This document shows, piece after piece, positions 6,831-12,558 of a stretch of DNA of 12,558 bases (position 1 is the stretch's first letter; each line of letters begins with the position of its first letter). The position numbers were made by a program, and so were the translations under genes. The notes under the pieces were generated by a model. It saw nothing but the letters and a program-made list of their open reading frames with translations. It was not told where the DNA came from and ran no database searches. The stretch is from an uncultured Planctomycetaceae bacterium (GTDB lineage: Bacteria > Planctomycetota > Planctomycetia > Pirellulales > UBA1268): assembly GCA_937926325.1 (NCBI GenBank), contig CALAZQ010000411.1, positions 1 through 12,558 on the forward strand, given 5' to 3'.

Positions 6831-8650
6831 GCGAGACGTTCCGCACTGCGGGCCGGTCGATCGTGCTGCTGATGCTGGTGGCGGCCGGAGGCTGCGGTGA
6901 CGCCAACTCGCCCTACGTCGGTACGGTCCGACCCCGGCATGGACCGAACGAACTCTGGATCAATAACTCCAGTGAGCCGGAGTGGCTCGACCCCAGCCGC
7001 TGCTCGGACAGCACCGGTGGCGAGATCATCTGGAACACCTTCGAGGGGCTGGTGCAGGCCCACCCCGAAACCCTCGAGCCGCTGCCGGCGATCGCCAACA
7101 GCTGGCAGGTCTCGGACGATGGCCGCCGCTACACCTTCTTCTTACGGCCCTCCCAGTGGTCGGATGGGCAGCCGCTGACGGCTCACGACTTTGTCTTTTC
7201 TTTCCGGCGGCTGGTCGACCCACAGACGGCCAGCAAGTACGCCAGCAACGGCTTTATCTTCACCGGCGGCGCCGAGATTGCCCGGGGCGAGGCCAGCCCC
7301 GACAGCCTCGGGGTGCGGGCGGTGGACGAGCTGACCCTCGAAGTTGAGCTGGTCGATCCGCTGCCCTACTTCCTGAACTTTCTCAGCTTCTATTCCTTCA
7401 TGCCGATTCCCCGGCATCTGCTGGCAGACCTCGACCGCCGCGGTATCGACACCGACCTCTGGACCCGACCCGAGCATGTTGTCTGTAACGGCCCCTTCCG
7501 GATGACCGAGTGGCAGTTCCGCCAGCGGATGGTCTTCGCCAAGAACCCGCGGTACTGGGACGCCGCCAGCGTGAAGCTCGACCGGGTGCGGCTGGCGATG
7601 GTGGAGAGTGCGACGACGGCGCTCAACATGTACACCGCCGGGGAGTTCGACTGGCCTGGCGGGAACACCTCGCTGCCGGCGGAGTTTCTCGATCATCTCT
7701 CCGGCTATCAGGACTTCCACCAGCATCCCTACCTGGCAGTCTATTTTTATTGGATCAACACCCAGGAGCCGCCGCTGGATGACCCACTGGTGCGGCGGGC
7801 CTTGTCGCTGGCCGTCGATCGCGAGGCACTCGTGAAGCACGTCACCCGCGGCGGGCAGATCGCCTCGGCCGACCTCGTCCCGACCGGACTGGCTGGGTAT
7901 GAGGGGCTGGGCCGGCCGGTCCATGACCCCGACGCGGCCCGTCGGCTGCTGGCCGAGGCCGGCTATCCCGGCGGCAAGGGCCTGCCGCCGGTGACGGTCT
8001 CGTTCAACACCTCGGAAGGCCATCGCCAGGTGGCCGAAGCCCTCCAGGCGATGTGGCAGCAGGAACTGGGCATCGAGGTGGAGCTGGCCAACCAGGAGTG
8101 GAAGGTCTTTCTGGCCAACGCCGAGCAGATGAACTTTCAGCTCTGCCGGATGGGCTGGATCGGTGACTATGCCGACCCCTACACCTTTTTGGAACTGCTC
8201 ACCAGCGACTGCGGCAACAACCACTCCAACTGGTCGAGCCCGGAGTATGACCGGCTGCTGGCCGAGGCCAACCGGCAGGCCGACCCGGCCGCCAGGCTTG
8301 CCCTGTTGCGGCAGGCCGAGGCCCTCGCCTTGGCTGAGCAGCCGCTGATTCCCCTCTATGTTTACACCCGCAGCCAGCTGATCAAGCCGTACGTCCGCGG
8401 CATCTGGGGGAACCACCAGGACCGCCACCCCTGGAAATACATCTGGATCGACGAGGCGTTTGCGGCGCAGGGCGGCCCCATGCCATCTCGTCGGACGTTC
8501 GCTCCGGACATCCTGTCCTTCACTCACTCGACGGAAACGTCACGTCGCCATCCCGGCTGCGTTCAGTTTCCGACGCCGCTCGATTGGCATGGGCCCGCCC
8601 CTCACCCGTTACCTTCCCCGGTGGCTCGGCGCCAGGAGATGAGCCCGTGA
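6806..8650 (+). CDS. oppA: Oligopeptide/dipeptide ABC transporter substrate-binding lipoprotein (OppA-like)
   Basis: Periplasmic solute-binding protein (SBP_bac_5 family) that captures peptides and hands them to the OppBC channel. The 614-residue product starts with a basic N-region, a hydrophobic stretch (18-27) and a lipobox-like AGGC with Cys30 as the probable lipidation site; Ala at -3 is less usual than Leu. Family segments include NSSEPEWLDPSRCSD, NTFEGLVQ, YTFFLRPSQWSDGQPLTAHDFVFSFRRL, CNGPFRMTEW, DPLVRRALSLAVDREALV, GWIGDYADPYTFLE and NWSSPEYDRLL. The typical family C-terminus ends near KYIWIDEAF (about 552). Beyond this, 59 residues of Pro/Arg-rich sequence without family likeness follow, 43 of them encoded by an inverted-repeat-bounded segment at 8471-8599. 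The gene overlaps fur by 25 bases, and its TGA overlaps the oppB GTG. Substrate range (oligo- or dipeptide, or another solute of this family) is not certain. Confidence 0.92.
   Translation: MRKLQRGLSETFRTAGRSIVLLMLVAAGGCGDANSPYVGTVRPRHGPNELWINNSSEPEWLDPSRCSDSTGGEIIWNTFEGLVQAHPETLEPLPAIANSWQVSDDGRRYTFFLRPSQWSDGQPLTAHDFVFSFRRLVDPQTASKYASNGFIFTGGAEIARGEASPDSLGVRAVDELTLEVELVDPLPYFLNFLSFYSFMPIPRHLLADLDRRGIDTDLWTRPEHVVCNGPFRMTEWQFRQRMVFAKNPRYWDAASVKLDRVRLAMVESATTALNMYTAGEFDWPGGNTSLPAEFLDHLSGYQDFHQHPYLAVYFYWINTQEPPLDDPLVRRALSLAVDREALVKHVTRGGQIASADLVPTGLAGYEGLGRPVHDPDAARRLLAEAGYPGGKGLPPVTVSFNTSEGHRQVAEALQAMWQQELGIEVELANQEWKVFLANAEQMNFQLCRMGWIGDYADPYTFLELLTSDCGNNHSNWSSPEYDRLLAEANRQADPAARLALLRQAEALALAEQPLIPLYVYTRSQLIKPYVRGIWGNHQDRHPWKYIWIDEAFAAQGGPMPSRRTFAPDILSFTHSTETSRRHPGCVQFPTPLDWHGPAPHPLPSPVARRQEMSP
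8471..8599. repeat. 129-base inverted-repeat-bounded segment in the 3' end of oppA
   Basis: ggcggccccatgcca (8471-8485) and tggcatgggcccgcc (8585-8599) are inverted copies with one mismatch in 15. Pairing continues inward with cgtcgga (8489-8495) and tccgacg (8569-8575), and there are inner hairpins ggaca-tcc-tgtcc (8506-8518) and cgacg/cgtcg (8529-8533, 8543-8547). The whole segment is 43 codons exactly and sits on a codon boundary of oppA. It looks like a small palindromic mobile element (MITE- or REPIN-like) that was tolerated because it preserves frame. No transposase or certain target-site duplication is visible. Confidence 0.65.
8634..8638 (+). promoter_or_regulatory. Ribosome binding site that sets the oppB start
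   Basis: AGGAG lies 8 bases before the GTG at 8647. The in-frame ATG at 8584 falls inside the inverted-repeat segment, would add 21 residues unlike any permease N-terminus, and has no comparable signal. Confidence 0.8.
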
Positions 8651-9564
8651 CCCGCTATCTGCTCCGCCGGCTGGTCGAACTGGTGCCGACGGCGCTGGTC
8701 ATCATTGCCGCCTCCTTTGCCCTGGTGCGACTGGCCCCCGGCTCGCCCTTTTCCAGCGAGAAAGAGATTCCGCCAGAGATCCGCCAGCAGCTCGAGGCCA
8801 AGTACGGCTTTGACCGGCCGCTGCCGGAGCAGTTTGTCCGCTATGTCGGCAACCTGCTGCGGGGCGATCTGGGCCTCTCCACCAAATACCCCCAGCGGAC
8901 CGTCAACGAGATCATCGCCGCCGGCTTTCCGGTCACGCTGTCACTGGCGGCCGTGGCGTTGGTCTGGTCGCTGCTGGTCGGCATCACCGCCGGCATCATC
9001 GGCGCGGTCCGGCAGAACACCGCCTGGGATCATGCCGCCATGACCACGGCGCTGGTCGGCATCAGTGTGCCAAGCTTTGTGCTGGGGCCGCTGCTCGTGC
9101 TGGTGGTGTCGCTGCGGCTGCACCTGCTGCCGCCGGCCGGCTGGGGTGACTGGCGGCATCTGATTTTGCCGGGGCTGACCCTGGGCACCATCTACGCCGC
9201 CTCGATTGCCCGGCTGACCCGGGGCGGCATGCTGGAGGTGATTCGCAGTGACTTCATTCGCACCGCCCGGGCCAAGGGGCTGTCGGAACGGCTGGTGATC
9301 TGGCGGCACATGCTCCGCGGCGGGCTGCTGCCGGTGGTCAGCTATCTCGGGCCGGCGATCGCCAGCATGCTCACCGGTAGCGTGGTGGTCGAAAAGATTT
9401 TCAATGTGCCGGGCATCGGCCCCTACTTTGTCGATGCCGCCTTCAACCGGGACTACTTTTTGGTGATGGGCATCGTGCTGCTGTATGCCTTCTTTCTGCT
9501 GCTGCTCAACCTTGTGGTCGATGTGCTCTACGGCCTGCTCGACCCGCGGATCGACTATTCATGA
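8647..9564 (+). CDS. oppB: Oligopeptide/dipeptide ABC transporter permease, OppB/DppB type
   Basis: Inner-membrane permease of 305 residues, the normal length for OppB. It opens with TRYLLRRLVELVPTALVI, the usual first membrane segment, followed by RLAPGSPF (28-35) and the conserved periplasmic stretch LLRGDLGLS (70-78). Further membrane segments lie at about 97-121, 133-157, 171-190, 228-248 and 273-297. The cytoplasmic EAA loop that docks the ATPase is DFIRTARAKGLSERLVIWRHML (start 202). VEKIFNVPGIGPYFVDA (248-264) is a hallmark of this family. The start is GTG and overlaps the oppA TGA (GTGA), and the stop overlaps the oppC ATG, so translation is coupled along oppABC. Confidence 0.95.
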   Translation: MTRYLLRRLVELVPTALVIIAASFALVRLAPGSPFSSEKEIPPEIRQQLEAKYGFDRPLPEQFVRYVGNLLRGDLGLSTKYPQRTVNEIIAAGFPVTLSLAAVALVWSLLVGITAGIIGAVRQNTAWDHAAMTTALVGISVPSFVLGPLLVLVVSLRLHLLPPAGWGDWRHLILPGLTLGTIYAASIARLTRGGMLEVIRSDFIRTARAKGLSERLVIWRHMLRGGLLPVVSYLGPAIASMLTGSVVVEKIFNVPGIGPYFVDAAFNRDYFLVMGIVLLYAFFLLLLNLVVDVLYGLLDPRIDYS

Positions 9565-10493
9565 CGAACCCGGCCACCAGCACCGCTGCCAGTGAACCGC
9601 GGAGGCCGTCGGCCACGACGGCGGCTGACCTCGTCGCCGGCACCTCGCTGTGGCAGGACGCCTGGCGGCGGCTGCGGAAAAACAGCATGGCGGTCGCCAG
9701 CGGCCTGTTCATTCTGCTGGTGGGGCTGGTCTGTCTGGTGGGGCCGCCGCTGCTGGCGGCCACCTGCGGCTATGACGCCCAGACGCAAGATCTGGCCTAC
9801 GGGCCGCAGCCCCCGTCCTGGCAGCACCCCTTCGGTACCGACTTTTACGGTCGCGACCTGCTGGTGCGGGTGCTGGTCGGCGGCCGGGTGAGCCTGTCAG
9901 TCGGACTCTTGGCGGCCCTGCTCGCCGCGACCATCGGCACGGTCTATGGAGCGGTGGCGAGTTATGCCGGCGGCCTGGTTGACACCCTGATGATGCGGGT
10001 GGTCGATATCCTCTATGCCCTGCCCTACATGTTTCTGGTGATCATCCTGGTGACCATCCTCGGCAAGAGTCTGCTGCTCTTGTTCCTCGCCCTCGGAGCG
10101 GTCGGCTGGCTGCTGACCGCGCGGGTGGTGCGGGGTCAGGTGATGAGCCTCAAAGAGCAGGATTTTGTGCTGGCCGCCCGCAGCCTCGGTACGCCGGGCC
10201 GCGACATCGTGCTGCGGCATCTCATCCCCAACACCCTCGGGCCGGTGATCGTCACCTTCACCCTGACGGTGCCGGCGATGATCTTGCAGGAAGCCTTCCT
10301 GTCGTTTCTGGGCCTGGGCGTGCAGCCGCCACAGCCGAGCCTCGGCAGCCTGATCAACGACGGTGCCAACCAGATGCTGGTCTTCTGGTGGACGCTGGTC
10401 TTTCCCGGCGGCGTGATGACCCTGCTGCTCTTCGCCCTCAACTTCCTCGGCGACGGCGTCCGCGACGCCCTCGACCCCCGGATGCGGACCTGA
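9561..10493 (+). CDS. oppC: Oligopeptide/dipeptide ABC transporter permease, OppC/DppC type
   Basis: The partner permease of OppB, 310 residues. A polar 25-residue N-tail leads into WQDAWRRLRKNSMAVASG (31-48) and a first membrane segment at about 46-67. HPFGTDFYGRDLLVRVLVGGRVSL (89-112) is the family signature before the transporter domain. Membrane segments follow at about 112-135, 150-168, 171-190, 227-245 and 275-297. The EAA loop is EQDFVLAARSLGTPGRDIVLRH (start 199), and the end LGDGVRDALDPRM (296-308) is typical. ATGA overlap with oppB implies translational coupling; I see no separate strong ribosome binding site. A hairpin lies 5 bases after the stop and the next importer gene is 335 bases away, unlike the tight spacing upstream. 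Confidence 0.95.
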   Translation: MTNPATSTAASEPRRPSATTAADLVAGTSLWQDAWRRLRKNSMAVASGLFILLVGLVCLVGPPLLAATCGYDAQTQDLAYGPQPPSWQHPFGTDFYGRDLLVRVLVGGRVSLSVGLLAALLAATIGTVYGAVASYAGGLVDTLMMRVVDILYALPYMFLVIILVTILGKSLLLLFLALGAVGWLLTARVVRGQVMSLKEQDFVLAARSLGTPGRDIVLRHLIPNTLGPVIVTFTLTVPAMILQEAFLSFLGLGVQPPQPSLGSLINDGANQMLVFWWTLVFPGGVMTLLLFALNFLGDGVRDALDPRMRT

Positions 10494-10497
10494 GCAA

Positions 10498-10527
10498 AAC
10501 GCCGGCTCGCTCACCTCGCCCGGCGTT
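10498..10527 (+). terminator. Hairpin between oppC and oppD
   Basis: aacgccgg (10498-10505) and ccggcgtt (10520-10527) are exact inverted copies around a 14-base loop, 5 bases after the oppC stop. No T run follows. It may weaken transcription into oppD, protect the oppABC mRNA end, or be part of the repeat material that follows. Confidence 0.45.
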
Positions 10528-10546
10528 ACGCAATCGTAGGAAGCCA

Positions 10547-10578
10547 GGAGCGGCAGCGACTGGACGGGAAGCAGGTTT
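10547..10578 (+). repeat. Diverged copy of the 32-base motif from the 169-base repeat
   Basis: Matches 1766-1797 and 1935-1966 at 27 of 32 positions without gaps (starts ggagcggcagcgact, ends caggttt; differences are single bases). This puts members of the same dispersed repeat family at two sites about 8.6 kb apart. Confidence 0.65.
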
Positions 10579-10818
10579 GGCCAAGCGTTCGCCGACCCCC
10601 TTCGCCTCGTCCAGCGTGAAACCAAAGGTGCTTGCCTAGAAACATAGGAGCGGCAGCGATGGAACCGACTCATGAAATACCCTTCAGCGGCTCGGCTCAT
10701 CTCGCTGGACGTGGTGCGGCCAGCGGAACAGACTACGTTGGCTATGGTTTCCTCTTGGTGCCCCGCCGACGAGGCCGCCGTCACCTCACCAGCTTGAGAT
10801 TACGTTTGCGGCCGTCAT

Positions 10819-10822
10819 GGAG
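10819..10822 (+). promoter_or_regulatory. Ribosome binding site that sets the oppD start
   Basis: GGAG sits 6 bases before the ATG at 10829. The alternative ATG at 10817 has no such site upstream, and its own codons contain this GGAG. Confidence 0.6.
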
Positions 10823-10828
10823 ATTTGC

Positions 10829-11827
<999 letters not shown>

Positions 11828-11874
11828 GTCTGGGGGCTCACGGCCCCGATCAACCGGGATGGTAAGCTGATCGC

Positions 11875-12447
11875 ATGAGTACGGCAGCCCGTCGAGAGCC
11901 GATTGCTGTTGCGGAGTACTTGGCTGGCGAAAGCCGGTCCGATCGCAAGCATGAATTCATCGAAGGGATCGTCTACGCCATGGTGGGGGCGTCGAATACC
12001 CACAATCGGATTGCGACCAACGTCACTGGTTTGCTGCACGGCCAGCTCCGCGGCCAGCCCTGCGAGGTTTTCAATGCCGATGCCAAGGTGCGGGTGCGGC
12101 TGCCGACGGGCACCCGCTTCTACTACCCCGATGCCTCGGTTGTCTGCCAGCCGAACGACCCGAACGACAGCTTTCATGATGCCCCTGTGGTCGTCGTGGA
12201 AGTGATCTCGGAGTCAACTCGGCGGACCGACGAACACGAGAAGCGAGAGGCTTACACGGCAATCGACTCGCTCCAGGTCTATGTCATGCTGGAACAGGAA
12301 GCGGCAGTGGCCGTTGTCTATCGTCGTGGTGAGACCGGCTTTGTCCGCCAGGCTTTCGCGGGTGGCGACGCAGTGATCCAGCTTCCCGAGATCGGCTGTG
12401 CGTTGCGGCTGGCCGATGTCTATGCCAACGTGACCCTCTTGCGGTAG
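11875..12447 (+). CDS. Uma2-family (DUF820) PD-(D/E)XK nuclease-like protein
   Basis: A 190-residue protein of the Uma2 family, a restriction-endonuclease-like fold that is abundant in cyanobacteria and planctomycetes and whose biological role is poorly known. Visible family signatures are KHEFIEGIVYAMVGAS (25-40) followed by HNRIATN, YYPDASVVC (83-91), VVVEVISEST (106-115) and DEHEKREAY (119-127). By family pattern the probable catalytic set is Asp86, Glu109 and Lys123, with Glu30 upstream. Nuclease activity is therefore plausible but not shown. There is no signal peptide. The ribosome binding site is weak (GGTAAG about 11 bases upstream). The gene sits between oppD and oppF on the same strand, with only 8 bases before oppF, and nothing links it functionally to peptide uptake. 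Its third codon positions look less GC-biased than those of the opp genes, which suggests later insertion. Confidence 0.9.
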   Translation: MSTAARREPIAVAEYLAGESRSDRKHEFIEGIVYAMVGASNTHNRIATNVTGLLHGQLRGQPCEVFNADAKVRVRLPTGTRFYYPDASVVCQPNDPNDSFHDAPVVVVEVISESTRRTDEHEKREAYTAIDSLQVYVMLEQEAAVAVVYRRGETGFVRQAFAGGDAVIQLPEIGCALRLADVYANVTLLR

Positions 12448-12455
12448 GCAACGCC

Positions 12456-12558
12456 ATGCATGCGGCGGCAGCTGCCCTGACAACACCACTGCTGGAAGTC
12501 CGCGACCTCGCGGTGCGATTTCCGGTGCCCCGCGCGGGCGGCTGGTTTGGTGGGGGGC
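12456..12558 (+). CDS. oppF: Second peptide-transporter ATPase (OppF/DppF type), 5' fragment
   Basis: Only the first 34 codons are present; the gene runs off the right edge. The reading begins MHAAAAALTTPLLEVRDLAV and continues with RFPVPRAGGWFGGG. LLEVRDLAVRFPV followed by an Arg/Gly-rich stretch is the usual opening of OppF/DppF ATPases, and the position after oppD fits. The Walker A motif would lie beyond the window. The ATG is 8 bases after the Uma2 stop, with only a weak GGTAGG overlapping that stop as a binding site, so translation may depend on the Uma2 gene being read. An overlapping ATG at 12460 is in another frame and is not used. Confidence 0.8.
   Translation, partial: MHAAAAALTTPLLEVRDLAVRFPVPRAGGWFGGG

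Larger units (their letters stand above)
10494..10828. other. Repeat-bearing gap inside the opp operon
   Basis: A 335-base break in an otherwise overlapping operon. It contains the post-oppC hairpin, a diverged copy of the 32-base motif of the left-hand tandem array (10547-10578), and a second 14-base partial copy (10646-10659) exactly 100 bases further on. A short inverted pair, ctggacg/cgtccag (10560-10566 and 10608-10614), lies between. One small frame, from an ATG at 10659 with AGGAG 8 bases upstream, runs to 10922 across the oppD start. It matches nothing I recognise and I do not call it a gene. Confidence 0.6.

Noticed and set aside
7142..8527. 461-codon open frame on the - strand
   Set aside because: Antisense to the OppA-like gene; composition-driven shadow with no recognisable motif.
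11833..11847. Short hairpin ggggc-tcacg-gcccc between oppD and the Uma2 gene
   Set aside because: Only five base pairs, too weak to call a terminator within what looks like a continuous operon.

Overview
The window is GC-rich DNA with short intergenic spacers on the right side and a repeat-rich spacer on the left. It reads as a bacterial chromosome. The combination of a long cobalamin-dependent ribonucleotide reductase, a Uma2-family gene, a divergent Fur protein and a PfpI/DJ-1 protein would fit a planctomycete. That assignment is an inference from gene content and composition; there is no rRNA or other phylogenetic marker here to prove it.

Left part (1-5300): phosphoglycerate kinase (pgk, + strand) ends in a strong perfect hairpin. 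It converges on a large adenosylcobalamin-dependent ribonucleotide reductase (nrdJ, - strand). The roughly 800-base spacer between their 3' ends has no credible gene. It holds a perfect 169-base tandem repeat (two full copies plus 32 bases of a third), followed by three stacked GC hairpins bracketed by a 20-base direct repeat, one copy of which covers the nrdJ stop codon. nrdJ has a plausible promoter with a palindrome overlapping its -10 element.

Middle part (5300-6830): a roughly 450-base spacer without a recognisable gene precedes a PfpI/DJ-1-family protein and a Fur-family metal-dependent repressor, both on the + strand.

Right part (6806-12558): an oligopeptide/dipeptide ABC importer operon. 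It has an OppA-like lipoprotein (overlapping the end of fur), OppB and OppC permeases (overlapping starts GTGA and ATGA), a 335-base interruption with repeat material, the ATPase OppD, a Uma2-family nuclease-like gene, and the first 34 codons of the second ATPase OppF, cut by the window edge. The binding protein delivers peptides, OppB/OppC form the channel, and OppD/OppF hydrolyse ATP.

The most unusual signals are non-coding or accessory: the 169-base tandem array, a related 32-base motif that recurs between oppC and oppD, a 129-base inverted-repeat-bounded segment lying in frame at the 3' end of oppA, and the Uma2 gene between oppD and oppF. I found no new defence or biosynthetic system that I could support.
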